A stretch of DNA of 27,822 nt from GCA-002688135 sp964536565 (GCA_964536565.1 CAZHXK010000006.1:1-27822); one strand, 5' to 3'; positions 1 to 6,547 are shown, counted from the first letter of the stretch. Numbers and translations: made by a program. The notes: generated from the letters alone by a model not told the origin.

Positions 1-336
1 TTTTTCATAGTCCTTAATTAAGGAGTTAATTGATGTATGCAGCGAGCTCCATGACGTTTCAAGATGTGATAAAAATTTATCGCCCTTTTTGGTGAGTGTG
101 TAGTATTTTCGTGGCGGACCACTTTTGGATTCCTTCCATGCGTATTCCACTAGTTCGTTTCGTTTCAGTCGACTCAGCAACGGATACAATGTTCCCTCGA
201 CGATAATGAGATCCGTCTTTTTGAGGGTAGTGATAATTTCGTTCGCATACACCTCCCCTTTTTTAATAATGAGAAGAATAGCAAATTCGAGAATTCCCTT
301 TCGGACTTGCGCTTGAATGTTGTCGAGGTATTCCAT
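1..336 (-). CDS. PadR-family transcriptional regulator (3' end outside window)
   Basis: The first 112 codons read on the minus strand from an ATG at 334-336 and run off the left edge without a stop. Residues 12-90 form a winged helix typical of PadR: an N-terminal helix (RKGILEFAILLII), then EGTLYPLLSRLKR at about 47-59, and a wing with SGPPRKYYTLTKKG at about 72-85. PadR proteins are dimeric repressors that bind palindromes near their own promoter; a perfect 7+7 inverted repeat lies just upstream at 360-378, so autoregulation is likely. No good Shine-Dalgarno precedes the ATG. In related genomes PadR genes often sit beside membrane proteins, but the partner gene would be off the window. The family call is very safe; the signal it senses is unknown. 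Confidence 0.9.
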   Translation of the reverse strand, partial: MEYLDNIQAQVRKGILEFAILLIIKKGEVYANEIITTLKKTDLIIVEGTLYPLLSRLKRNELVEYAWKESKSGPPRKYYTLTKKGDKFLSHLETSWSSLHTSINSLIKDYEK

Positions 337-359
337 ATTGCTTATACTCAAGCGCATAG

Positions 360-378
360 TACCTTGCGATACAAGGTA
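360..378. promoter_or_regulatory. Inverted repeat, likely PadR operator
   Basis: TACCTTG and CAAGGTA form a perfect 7-base inverted repeat around a 5-base spacer, 24 bases upstream of the PadR start codon. It lies at the expected transcription start of the weak promoter proposed at 380-408. Position and symmetry suggest the autoregulatory operator; binding itself is inferred. Confidence 0.55.
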
Positions 379-379
379 G

Positions 380-408
380 CTTATCCACAGTCACGATTTC
401 TCAGTAAA
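380..408 (-). promoter_or_regulatory. Possible promoter of the PadR gene
   Basis: On the minus strand TTTACT (-35, 403-408) and GATAAG (-10, 380-385) are separated by 17 bases. Each matches consensus at four of six positions, so the call is weak and rests mainly on spacing and on the operator placed at its start site. Confidence 0.3.
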
Positions 409-452
409 AACCGACCGAATACACACTTTTCCATCGTAGTTTATTTCAAAGT

Positions 453-486
453 AAAAAAGCGGTGTACAAGCCACCGCAATTTTTTC
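453..486. terminator. Bidirectional hairpin terminator between divergent genes
   Basis: GCGGTG (459-464) pairs with CACCGC (472-477). A run of six A precedes it and a T-rich tract follows, so it could terminate in both directions. It lies upstream of both the PadR gene and the coiled-coil gene, where it would insulate the two divergent units from read-through. Confidence 0.6.
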
Positions 487-532
487 AGTACCAATCTCTT
501 GTACGAATCAGACTTCTGCCGAGTATCACTCA

Positions 533-561
533 TTGACATGATTGAGTATCTACGCTATGAT
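533..561 (+). promoter_or_regulatory. Sigma70-type promoter of the coiled-coil gene
   Basis: TTGACA (533-538), a 17-base spacer and TATGAT (556-561) make a near-consensus promoter 34 bases upstream of the ATG at 596. Confidence 0.85.
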
Positions 562-595
562 CGCTTCGTTCATTACATAGCTCACAGGAGAATAT

Positions 596-1462
596 ATGTC
601 GTCGATAATGCGAAAGAAACTTGAGAAGGCTATTGCTGGAACCGAGAAAGTAATCGGGCGAATCAAGAAGCGAGAAGAGAAGGCTCGAGCGAAATGGACG
701 AAAGGATACCAGCGCTTTCTGCAGGCCTCCGCCAACCTCGCTGAGATCAAAAATAATACGACTCAGCGAGCACAAAAGCTCAAGAATACCATCCTATCGT
801 GGCCCAATGACACCATTGAGCTCACGAAAGAACGGGATGCAGCGCGTGCGGAAATCGCAGCAGCAGAAGCCAAGCTTCAGACGCAGCGCACCGAACTTGC
901 TGTCCTACTCGAGCGCCTTGGTAATATCGATCGTCGTACCGATGATATTGTGGATCAGGTATTCACTCTGAACAATGCAGTTGTCTCTGCATTACGTACG
1001 CGAAACGAATACCTTACGGCGAATGTCTACGACATGTTGGTCGATGAAGATGGAACTCTTCATGGCCAAGTTACGCTTACGAGCACTGACGGACTGCGTC
1101 GTGTACGCGCACTCGTGAACACCATCGCTCGGATCGATACCACGCTTGCTCGTGAGGCTAAGGCGCACATTGATGCATTCCGCGCTCGATTCAGTACGAC
1201 CACAGATAACGAAGCAGATGAAACATCCCGCGCGTTGATCAGCATACTCGAGAACGTGCTCTTCGAGCGTCTTTCTTTCAAAGTTGGCCCTGATCTGTAT
1301 CGATTCATAACAATTGACATCGACGCAAACGCATTCCCAGAACTCAAGCAGGCACAACATCTTCTGCGTCACAGCTTGCGCAGCGAGAAAACGAACTCGT
1401 ATATCCGCTTGTGGAAGCGTCCTTCTACATCCGAACCGTGGAAAGAAGTTAAACTTTCCTAA
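596..1462 (+). CDS. Conserved-looking coiled-coil protein of unknown function
   Basis: This 288-aa protein starts at an ATG preceded by a good Shine-Dalgarno (CAGGAGA, about 6 bases away) and a near-consensus promoter, and ends at a strong terminator, so it is a monocistronic unit. Residues about 5-125 are rich in Lys, Glu, Arg and Ala with heptad-like Leu/Ile spacing and should form long coiled coils, split near residue 65 by a Trp-Pro turn. The rest (about 130-288) looks globular and mixed alpha/beta. I see no signal peptide, membrane segment or catalytic motif, so it is probably cytoplasmic. I do not recognise a named family. A structural or nucleic-acid-associated role is possible from the basic coiled coil, but that is a guess. 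Confidence 0.85.
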   Translation: MSSIMRKKLEKAIAGTEKVIGRIKKREEKARAKWTKGYQRFLQASANLAEIKNNTTQRAQKLKNTILSWPNDTIELTKERDAARAEIAAAEAKLQTQRTELAVLLERLGNIDRRTDDIVDQVFTLNNAVVSALRTRNEYLTANVYDMLVDEDGTLHGQVTLTSTDGLRRVRALVNTIARIDTTLAREAKAHIDAFRARFSTTTDNEADETSRALISILENVLFERLSFKVGPDLYRFITIDIDANAFPELKQAQHLLRHSLRSEKTNSYIRLWKRPSTSEPWKEVKLS

Positions 1463-1469
1463 TCACACA

Positions 1470-1491
1470 CCCGAGCATGCTCGGGTTTTTT
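1470..1491 (+). terminator. Rho-independent terminator after the coiled-coil gene
   Basis: A perfect palindrome, CCCGAGCATGCTCGGG (1470-1485), is followed by six T, starting 8 bases after the stop codon. Confidence 0.9.
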
Positions 1492-1525
1492 ATATCAAAA
1501 ATAGGTTGAGTTTCCGCCGTGTACT

Positions 1526-1942
1526 TTAACCTGTAGTGAGTGCGTGGTATTTCGAGCGCATGTTGTAAAGTATAGTCAGATTCAATACCAACGGAACAAA
1601 CGACACCCCTTCTCTTACGAAATGAAATGAGAATACGGAATCAATCGGAAATCCGAGAAATACATGGAACAGCGCAAAACTCACCGTGATCGGCATTAAT
1701 ACAACTGCAGCGAGCGCGACATATCGATTTGTGAGAAATGCCACCCCACACACCAGCGCGACGACCCCAACAGCAGGAAACAGATATCCTGTTGCGTTAA
1801 TCGCCGAGATGAATGCCCACCCTTCAGGCGTGAACATATGCTCCCTCGTTACGCCGCTCGGGAGAATGCCAAATTTTGATGCCGCGACAACGACAAACAA
1901 AAGCCCCGAAAGAATGCGTACGACATTATGGAAGTGTTTCAT
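1526..1942 (-). CDS. DoxX-like four-helix membrane protein
   Basis: The 138-aa product begins MKHFHNVV and has four hydrophobic helices, at about residues 8-26, 50-68, 72-96 and 108-125. The first helix and the following loop (RILSGLLFVVVAASKFGI) resemble DoxX/DUF417-type quinone-associated membrane proteins. No catalytic residues are visible, and the biochemical role in this family is poorly defined. A second protein of the same type lies at 3076-3450, after a metallopeptidase, and the two share the N-terminal MKH and the length. It lies downstream of the metallopeptidase terminator at 1961-1984, so it may have its own weak promoter. Confidence is high that this is a gene and moderate for the family. 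Confidence 0.75.
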   Translation of the reverse strand: MKHFHNVVRILSGLLFVVVAASKFGILPSGVTREHMFTPEGWAFISAINATGYLFPAVGVVALVCGVAFLTNRYVALAAVVLMPITVSFALFHVFLGFPIDSVFSFHFVREGVSFVPLVLNLTILYNMRSKYHALTTG

Positions 1943-1955
1943 AGATTATATTGTA

Positions 1956-1984
1956 ACAAAAATCCCTGCCTTTCGACAGGGATT
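1956..1984 (-). terminator. Terminator of the metallopeptidase gene
   Basis: On the minus strand AATCCCTG/CAGGGATT (1961-1968 with 1977-1984) forms an 8-bp stem followed by TTTTTGTT. It lies between the metallopeptidase stop and the DoxX-like start at 1942. Confidence 0.8.
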
Positions 1985-2005
1985 TTGATTTAATTCCGCA
2001 TAATA

Positions 2006-3009
2006 CTATGAGCTTGACTGTGTTGTAATTCGCTTATGTACAAATGACTTGAGCCCTGTTCTGATTGATGCGCGAATATCGACCAACTCATTGTAACCGT
2101 AGAAGAAGTTAATTTTTTCCTCTGCCTGATGCTGATCTACATCTTGTTTTTTGTTGAATACGAACGAAGCAAACGATTCCGCAAAATCCTCTATCGGGTT
2201 TGTCGCTGCGTATTCTGTTACGAATGCCTGCGTGTTCGACTCATAGCGCTCGACGGATGTATCCTCATTCAGTTCAAATTGTCCGTCCCAATATGCTACA
2301 TAAAACTTACCGAGATACGCAGCATCTCTCACACACCCTTCATCTATAACGAAGCCACCACACGAACCTTCAGCAACAGCTGCATCAACCTGCGTGCTGT
2401 TCAAACTTAGTATATGTGCGAATTCGTGAATGAGTGTAAACACAACTTCTTTTTNNNNNNNNNNGTTACGTATGCTAATGCGTCGTCTCCTGAGCTCGCA
2501 TAGAGTACCAATCGATTCATGTGTGCTTGTACAAATTCGTCTGAAGCAATGAGGTCAAACCACAATCGAACGCGCTCATGATTCTCATTCTCTACACCGG
2601 CTGCAACGAAGAAATTTCCATCTTCTATCTCATACATCACCTCTGCATTATTTTGCAGCTCTGCCTCCTCACCCTCGAATTCCGTAAATGATTCAGCGAA
2701 TTCTTCGTATTCATCCGCTAGCCCAAATAGGTAATCATCGATCTGCTGATTTATCGCATCACACTCCTCTTCAGATTCACATTCGAAATAACACACACCC
2801 AACTCCTCATCATATTCTTCTACATCAGCGCACTCATCAGCACTCTCTGCCTCCTCTTCATATACATAGAGCATGTCATCGCTCATATCATCCTCCCTGT
2901 AATACCCCTCATCGATGGTTTCCGATGACACAAAAAAATGTGTCGCCACCCCAACCACCAACAACACTACAAAAACGACAAGCAGTCTCTTCAATACAGT
3001 ATGTTTCAT
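2006..3009 (-). CDS. Membrane-anchored HExxH metallopeptidase-like protein, split by an assembly gap
   Basis: One gene appears as two reading frames because of a 10-N gap. The upstream part starts at the ATG at 3007-3009 (a TTG 9 bases earlier is a less likely start). It has one transmembrane helix near residues 7-27, a very acidic linker of about 100 residues rich in Glu, Asp and Tyr with several Cys, and a folded region ending at LAYV before the gap. After the gap the correct frame reads VVFTLIHEFAHILSLN, with a zinc-binding HEFAH motif, and later NPIEDFAESFASFV, whose Glu is a good third zinc ligand. This layout resembles gluzincin and lethal-factor-like (ATLF) peptidases. The true gap is not 10 bases, since that length breaks the frame. 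The catalytic domain should face outward. The substrate is unknown. Confidence 0.8.
2455..2464. other. Scaffold gap (10 N)
   Basis: Ten N interrupt the metallopeptidase gene just before its HExxH motif. Reading across with 10 bases puts the downstream part out of frame, so the run is a placeholder for a gap of unknown size. Confidence 0.95.
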
Positions 3010-3039
3010 ATCTTTCAATTTATTAAATTTTAGTGTAGC

Positions 3040-3063
3040 AAAAAATTCTGTCTTTCAACAGAA
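3040..3063 (-). terminator. Terminator of the cytochrome b5-like / DoxX-like pair
   Basis: TTCTGT (3046-3051) pairs with ACAGAA (3058-3063). On the minus strand the stem is followed by a T run (complement of 3040-3045), 12 bases after the DoxX-like stop. Confidence 0.75.
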
Positions 3064-3075
3064 CTTTGAGTTGGC

Positions 3076-3450
3076 TTACGCGGTTGGTGCTTTTTTAAAC
3101 AACCCCGATAAACTTTCCTGCGGTAAGAACATGATCGCAACACCCATCATACCCAGTGCCAGATCCCGAACCCCCGTAGCTCCACCAGCAGTGACTGCTA
3201 TACCAAATAGATGAACTGCCAGAAACCCAGCTATCGCTCTTGGAAATACACCAGCCGCCAACATAGCAGCTGCTACAACTTCGAACCACCCATTAAGCAT
3301 TACAATCATTTCTCCCGGCACAGGAATGTGATCAGTCCATGTAGGTAGATATCCTATCCAATCTCCGGGCTGTATCAACTGCATCACACCAAACCATACA
3401 AACAGTGCTACAAAACTAAATCGAAGTACATGAGAAGATAAGTGTTTCAT
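3076..3450 (-). CDS. DoxX-like membrane protein
   Basis: The 124-aa protein (MKHLSSHVLRFSFVAL...) has four hydrophobic helices and the DoxX-style first helix with FVWFGVMQLIQPGDW, then a loop with a proline-rich stretch and VMLNGWFEVVAAAMLAAGVF. It starts 2 bases after the stop of the cytochrome b5-like gene, so the two are very probably co-transcribed and translationally linked. DoxX-type proteins are often found with redox or thiol-stress partners, which fits a haem-domain neighbour, but the pairing here is inference. It ends at a terminator at 3040-3063. Confidence 0.8.
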   Translation of the reverse strand: MKHLSSHVLRFSFVALFVWFGVMQLIQPGDWIGYLPTWTDHIPVPGEMIVMLNGWFEVVAAAMLAAGVFPRAIAGFLAVHLFGIAVTAGGATGVRDLALGMMGVAIMFLPQESLSGLFKKAPTA

Positions 3451-3452
3451 AT

Positions 3453-3848
3453 TTATTGAGTAAGTGTTCCTATCTTAAGTGATACAAGTGATGAGTTTGC
3501 AGAACGATCTCGACCATGTTCCTTATTGAATGCCCTTGATCCATCATCTCCACACATCCTTGTGATACTCTTTGATCCACCTGGATGACGCGACACAAAG
3601 CTTGTTAAGTCATATACACCTCCATTAATTACACTCCAACAATCTGATCGACTGTTATGTACCCGAACTGTCTCCATGGTGTATTGATTTTCTGTACCCG
3701 TTTCTTGGCCTACATTCTGCCCACCAGTATGAGCGCTCACCACCACGTAATCAACGTTCACAGCTGGTCGCTGTGAGTACACAATATAACCTGTCCCCAT
3801 AAAAAAAATCGCCACGAACATTAAACCAATTATCATTTTGTATTTCAT
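3453..3848 (-). CDS. Membrane-anchored cytochrome b5-like haem-binding protein
   Basis: The 131-aa protein has an N-terminal membrane anchor (about residues 5-24), a short linker, and a cytochrome b5-like domain at about 58-130. Its first haem ligand is clear, in the motif SRHPGGSKSI (His88). A second His at 111 (NKEHGRD) is at the right distance for the other axial ligand. The preceding HNSRSDCWSVINGGVYDLTSF matches the start of the b5 fold. The topology suggests the haem domain lies outside the membrane. It heads a two-gene unit with the DoxX-like gene. An AGGAGG sequence occurs about 40 bases upstream of the ATG, too far to act as its ribosome binding site, and no start codon lies near it. 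Confidence 0.9.
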   Translation of the reverse strand: MKYKMIIGLMFVAIFFMGTGYIVYSQRPAVNVDYVVVSAHTGGQNVGQETGTENQYTMETVRVHNSRSDCWSVINGGVYDLTSFVSRHPGGSKSITRMCGDDGSRAFNKEHGRDRSANSSLVSLKIGTLTQ

Positions 3849-3952
3849 ATTGTTTATTGTTTATCTAAATATCTGTCTTCGATCCCTCCTATATCATATT
3901 ACTGCATAGCCGATGAATTATTTCATCGGGAAATAATTTAGAGCTATGGTAC

Positions 3953-3980
3953 AAAAAACACCGGTATTTCTACGGGTGTT
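3953..3980 (-). terminator. Second terminator after the small basic protein gene
   Basis: AACACC (3957-3962) pairs with GGTGTT (3975-3980), with GTA/TAC inside. On the minus strand it ends in six T. It stands between the 39-aa gene and the cytochrome b5-like gene. Confidence 0.8.
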
Positions 3981-4010
3981 ATCTGCAAGATGAGAGTTAC
4001 AAACTTAGAC

Positions 4011-4038
4011 CGTTTCTCAGGAAATCCCTAGAGAAACG
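4011..4038 (-). terminator. Hairpin just after the small basic protein gene
   Basis: CGTTTCTC (4011-4018) pairs with GAGAAACG (4031-4038), and AGG/CCT extends the stem past a bulge. It begins 16 bases after the stop of the 39-aa gene. There is no clean T run, so it may protect the 3' end or work together with the terminator at 3953-3980. Confidence 0.5.
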
Positions 4039-4054
4039 ATTTCAGACTGTATTC

Positions 4055-4174
4055 TTATTTGCGTTTTTTGCTTGCTTTGTTTGCGAGCATTTCTGCTTTG
4101 ATCGCAAGACGTTTTGCAGTTTTTCTTGATTTTGACTTCTGCTTCTCTCCTATTGCACCGTTTCGTTTTGCCAT
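4055..4174 (-). CDS. 39-aa highly basic protein
   Basis: A short ORF (ATG at 4172-4174, TAA at 4055-4057) encodes 39 residues, of which about 14 are Lys or Arg, with no acidic cluster, beginning MAKRNGAIGEKQKSKSR and ending SKKRK. It has a near-consensus promoter at 4219-4247 and hairpins after it, so a real, separately controlled gene is likely. The composition is like small ribosomal-protein extensions or other RNA-binding peptides, and it would bind nucleic acid. I cannot match it to a named family. Small Lys-rich ORFs of this type are easily missed by gene callers. Confidence 0.75.
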   Translation of the reverse strand: MAKRNGAIGEKQKSKSRKTAKRLAIKAEMLANKASKKRK

Positions 4175-4218
4175 ATAAAAATGATTATCGAATTAATTCA
4201 AGCCTCCAGCATGATGCC

Positions 4219-4247
4219 ATACTAGCTACAATCCTCCTGCATGTCAA
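4219..4247 (-). promoter_or_regulatory. Promoter of the small basic protein gene
   Basis: On the minus strand TTGACA (4242-4247), a 17-base spacer and TAGTAT (4219-4224) lie 45 bases upstream of the start codon. Confidence 0.75.
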
Positions 4248-4278
4248 TCATCGCAAGTCACCATCGAGTCCAATCAAC

Positions 4279-4313
4279 AAAATAGCACAAGTAGTTCTAA
4301 CTTGTGCTATTTT
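4279..4313. terminator. Strong bidirectional hairpin
   Basis: A 14-bp perfect stem (4279-4292 with 4300-4313) with AAAA and TTTT at its base could terminate in either direction. On the minus strand it is a second barrier after the orphan-gene terminator at 4353-4380 and shields the promoter at 4219-4247. Confidence 0.65.
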
Positions 4314-4347
4314 CAGAGGCTGGTTGCGAGGTTGGAATTTTTTTGGA

Positions 4348-4380
4348 TAAAAAATGTCCGCGACAGTAGTCGCGGACATT
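4348..4380 (-). terminator. Terminator of the GC-rich orphan gene
   Basis: A 12-bp perfect stem (4353-4364 with 4369-4380) with loop AGTA is followed on the minus strand by six T. It is one of the strongest terminators in the window. Confidence 0.9.
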
Positions 4381-4438
4381 ACCAAATGCCAAAGTCCTAA
4401 TACCCAGTTACCCAAGCACCAAGAATCCCAGTACCGAG
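4381..4438 (-). repeat. Degenerate 7-9 base repeat in the 3' untranslated region
   Basis: Read on the minus strand, this stretch is a chain of about seven or eight units of the form YTKGG or CTTGG(G) spaced 7-9 bases apart (CTGGG, CTTGG, CTTGGG, CTGGG, TTAGG, TTTGG, TTTGG). It lies between the stop of the orphan gene and its terminator, so it is transcribed. Its function is unknown. Confidence 0.6.
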
Positions 4439-4442
4439 TGCC

Positions 4443-5267
4443 TTACTCCCTGAGAAGAGACGGCGCTGAATCATTGAAGTAGTCGTTGGATCGGTTGTAG
4501 GCGTTCAGTTGCACCTTGCCGGTGTGCAGGCGGCGGTACACGAGCGGCACGCCGCCCCAGTCCTCGTAGCCCTCGACTGAAAGCTCGTAACCCCCGGCGA
4601 ACAGACCGGGGCTGTCCTCGTAATCAATCGCTTTACAATACCCAGGGAACTGCCAACAGAATGCGAGAAGTTCGTCGGAGAGCGAATCGTCACTGCGCAC
4701 AGCCGTAATCGAATCTCGCTGTCTGTGAGCGTCCATATCCGCACAGACCCAGCCGAAGCAGGATTTGTGCGTGCTGTTGCCCGCCAACAAACGCAGATGA
4801 TTCTTGTCCGTCTTGATCTGATCCCATCGCCACCACTTGGGCGCGAAGGTTTGTTGCATCATCTGCTCGTGGAGATCGAAAGTTTTTTGCACACCTGCGT
4901 CACCCTCACCCTCGCGGATTTGGATGAAGCGGAAGCAACGCTTTCCTTTCGGCCAGTCTGGTGCGGTTTCCTGAAGCTCCCTCAGAATCTCCTCGTCGCT
5001 TTTGTCCATGAGAGTAAAGCCCAGCTCACGAAGCTCAGGAAGCATCCCCTCGAATCTCCAAAGCTGCGTGGTGATGTCCACGAAAAACTTGTTAACCTCA
5101 TTCAGCTTGAACTCGCGGTTGAGTGCGGCGATGGCGCGGGCGGCGTTGCCTGGCTTGCGGATGATGGCATCGAGACCTTTTGAAAACAGACCTTCCTGCG
5201 CAAGACAACTCACCGTTGCGTGCACATCACCATATGACTTATCGTAAACAGAATTACGAGTAACCAT
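4443..5267 (-). CDS. GC-rich orphan protein of unknown function
   Basis: The 274-aa protein begins MVTRNSVYDKSYGDVHATVSC and has a strong Shine-Dalgarno (AAGGAG, 8 bases before ATG), its own promoter (5340-5368) and its own terminator. Base composition is visibly richer in G and C than in the flanking genes, hinting at different codon use or a different origin. The middle (about residues 90-190) is rich in Trp, Lys and Arg, with WPKGKRCFRFIQI and FAPKWWRWDQIK; the C-terminal part has YELSVEGYEDWGG. No signal peptide, membrane helix or known catalytic motif is visible, so a soluble cytoplasmic protein is expected. I do not recognise the family. Expression from a strong promoter and a good ribosome binding site suggests it is made in quantity. 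Confidence 0.8.
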   Translation of the reverse strand: MVTRNSVYDKSYGDVHATVSCLAQEGLFSKGLDAIIRKPGNAARAIAALNREFKLNEVNKFFVDITTQLWRFEGMLPELRELGFTLMDKSDEEILRELQETAPDWPKGKRCFRFIQIREGEGDAGVQKTFDLHEQMMQQTFAPKWWRWDQIKTDKNHLRLLAGNSTHKSCFGWVCADMDAHRQRDSITAVRSDDSLSDELLAFCWQFPGYCKAIDYEDSPGLFAGGYELSVEGYEDWGGVPLVYRRLHTGKVQLNAYNRSNDYFNDSAPSLLRE

Positions 5268-5297
5268 GACTCTTACTCCTTACTATCTGTAGTGGCT

Positions 5298-5327
5298 TAC
5301 ACTGATTTCTGAGCTTACACCGAGTTA
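5298..5327 (-). repeat. Direct repeat in the leader of the orphan gene
   Basis: In the transcribed leader, GTGTAAGC occurs twice, about 18 bases apart, with the wider match C(G/A)GTGTAAGC. A close match, CAGTGTACGC, lies in the leader of the other GC-rich orphan gene at 18472. It may be a protein or RNA binding element. Confidence 0.45.
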
Positions 5328-5339
5328 ATGAACGATCCA

Positions 5340-5368
5340 ATTACACCACCTTTTAACGTCTTTGTCAA
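5340..5368 (-). promoter_or_regulatory. Promoter of the GC-rich orphan gene
   Basis: On the minus strand TTGACA (5363-5368), a 17-base spacer and TGTAAT (5340-5345) give a leader of about 65 bases before the ATG at 5267. Confidence 0.8.
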
Positions 5369-5410
5369 TAGCATTATTAGGTTAGAACTCAGATTCGCCA
5401 ATATTTTCAA

Positions 5411-5438
5411 ACAAAAAACCCTGAATTTCTCCAGGATT
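5411..5438 (-). terminator. Terminator after tRNA-Trp
   Basis: AACCCTG (5417-5423) pairs with CAGGATT (5432-5438) with one wobble position, followed on the minus strand by six T. It ends the unit L33 - glycosyltransferase - tRNA-Trp. Confidence 0.8.
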
Positions 5439-5446
5439 CTAAGGTA

Positions 5447-5519
5447 CAGGCCCACTTGGATTCGAACCAAGAACTCCGGTTTTGGAGACCGGGATTTTAG
5501 CCATTGAAACTATAGGCCC
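5447..5519 (-). tRNA. tRNA-Trp (CCA anticodon)
   Basis: A 73-base cloverleaf: anticodon stem CCGGT/ACCGG with loop CTCCAAA (anticodon CCA), T arm CTTGG-TTCGAAT-CCAAG, and acceptor stem GGGCCTA/TGGGCCT with two G-U pairs. The 3' CCA is not encoded. It starts directly after the glycosyltransferase stop codon and is probably processed from that mRNA. Confidence 0.93.
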
Positions 5520-6428
5520 TTATTGTATCGACTTTTTTCTGTATTTTATTTTACGATAGACTGATCCTACTACTTCACAGATCGGATCAAGTATAGCAAT
5601 CGCAATGCCTGTTGGCAATCCGTAGTGTTTGGTGAAATAACGCTTGATTGAGCGAAACCATATCATTCTTTTTTTCCATTCTGATACTTTTTTGAAGCTT
5701 GCTCCACCGACGTGTGTCACTGCTATTGATGGTGTGTAATACACTTTCAGTCCTGACTGCCACACACTCAGACAGTAATCCGTTTCTTCAAACCAGAGAA
5801 AGAAACCTCCATCCAACTCCCCTATAGCATTAAGTGCCCGTCGTGTGATGAGAAAAAATGCACCCTTTACATGATCCACTGGCATTTCTACATCTTCTTG
5901 CCATTTTCGCGCAGGTGCTGCCCGAAAGATCTTAGCCTTCTTCGATTCTTTGACCCATCCTAGCCTCCGAGTCAGCTGGCCTCTCAGTGTCGGAAATGAC
6001 CCCGCAGACCCTTGCTTTGATCCATCTTCGTATTCTATCTTGCATCCAATCACACCAGCATCTGAGTGCTCCTGAATGAATTCAAGAGACTTGCTCAGTG
6101 TATGCTCACGAATACGAGCATCTGGATTAAGTAATAACGCATGCTCTGCATCCATCACGCCAATTCCTTGATTACAACCCTTCGCGAATCCAATATTTTC
6201 TTTGTTTTCAAAAATAGTGAAATTTGTGACGTGATTGTTTGTAAATGAAAAAGAGTGAAGCATAGCCACACTCTCATCCACCGAAGCATTATCTGCAACA
6301 ATAACTTCACACGGAACATCTGCGTATCTATCAATCGACTCAAGACACTGCTTGAGCTGATCTGACACGTTCCAGGAAACAACAATGATTGCTATTTTGT
6401 TTCCTTGTGTTTCTTGTGCATCTTGCAT
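5520..6428 (-). CDS. Family 2 glycosyltransferase (rhamnosyltransferase-like)
   Basis: The 302-aa protein has a GT-A fold start (IAIIVVSWNVSDQLKQCLESI, about residues 12-32), the nucleotide-binding segment VIVADNASVD (43-51), NIGFAKGCNQG (78-88), and LLLNPDAR (98-104), in which Asp103 stands at the usual metal-binding position. The acceptor-side motif FFLWFEETDYCLSV follows at about 210-225. This pattern is that of WbbL/rhamnosyltransferase-like enzymes that add sugars to envelope polysaccharides. The C-terminal end is basic with a short hydrophobic stretch, so it may sit at the membrane surface. The start codon lies inside the end of the L33 gene, overlapping it by 37 bases in another frame; no later start fits, so the two are probably translationally coupled. 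The donor sugar cannot be read from sequence. Confidence 0.93.
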   Translation of the reverse strand: MQDAQETQGNKIAIIVVSWNVSDQLKQCLESIDRYADVPCEVIVADNASVDESVAMLHSFSFTNNHVTNFTIFENKENIGFAKGCNQGIGVMDAEHALLLNPDARIREHTLSKSLEFIQEHSDAGVIGCKIEYEDGSKQGSAGSFPTLRGQLTRRLGWVKESKKAKIFRAAPARKWQEDVEMPVDHVKGAFFLITRRALNAIGELDGGFFLWFEETDYCLSVWQSGLKVYYTPSIAVTHVGGASFKKVSEWKKRMIWFRSIKRYFTKHYGLPTGIAIAILDPICEVVGSVYRKIKYRKKSIQ

Positions 6429-6547
6429 TTCTTGCAGTACTTATTGAGTTCCAATCGGTTCTTCAATTTCTTTTTATTTTTAGTACTTCTATATCCGATC
6501 GATTTGCACTCTGTGCACTCGAGTTTAATTAGGTTGTCTTGTGACAT
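6392..6547 (-). CDS. rpmG: 50S ribosomal protein L33
   Basis: A 51-aa ORF (ATG at 6545-6547, TAG at 6392-6394) matches bacterial L33: IKLECTECKSIGYRSTKNKK at the N-terminal half and LNKYCKKCKMHKKHKETK at the end. Both Cys pairs (Cys11/Cys14 and Cys38/Cys41) are present, so this is the zinc-binding form. The length is typical (49-55 aa). It lies between tRNA-Thr(UGU) and the glycosyltransferase, and its last 37 bases overlap the start of the glycosyltransferase gene. No strong Shine-Dalgarno precedes the ATG. tRNA-rpmG linkage is common in bacteria, which supports the call. Confidence 0.95.
   Translation of the reverse strand: MSQDNLIKLECTECKSIGYRSTKNKKKLKNRLELNKYCKKCKMHKKHKETK

Noticed and set aside
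3911..3928. Hairpin CGATGAA/TTCATCG as a terminator
   Set aside because: It has no T run on either strand and lies in the leader of the cytochrome b5-like gene; at most a leader stem.
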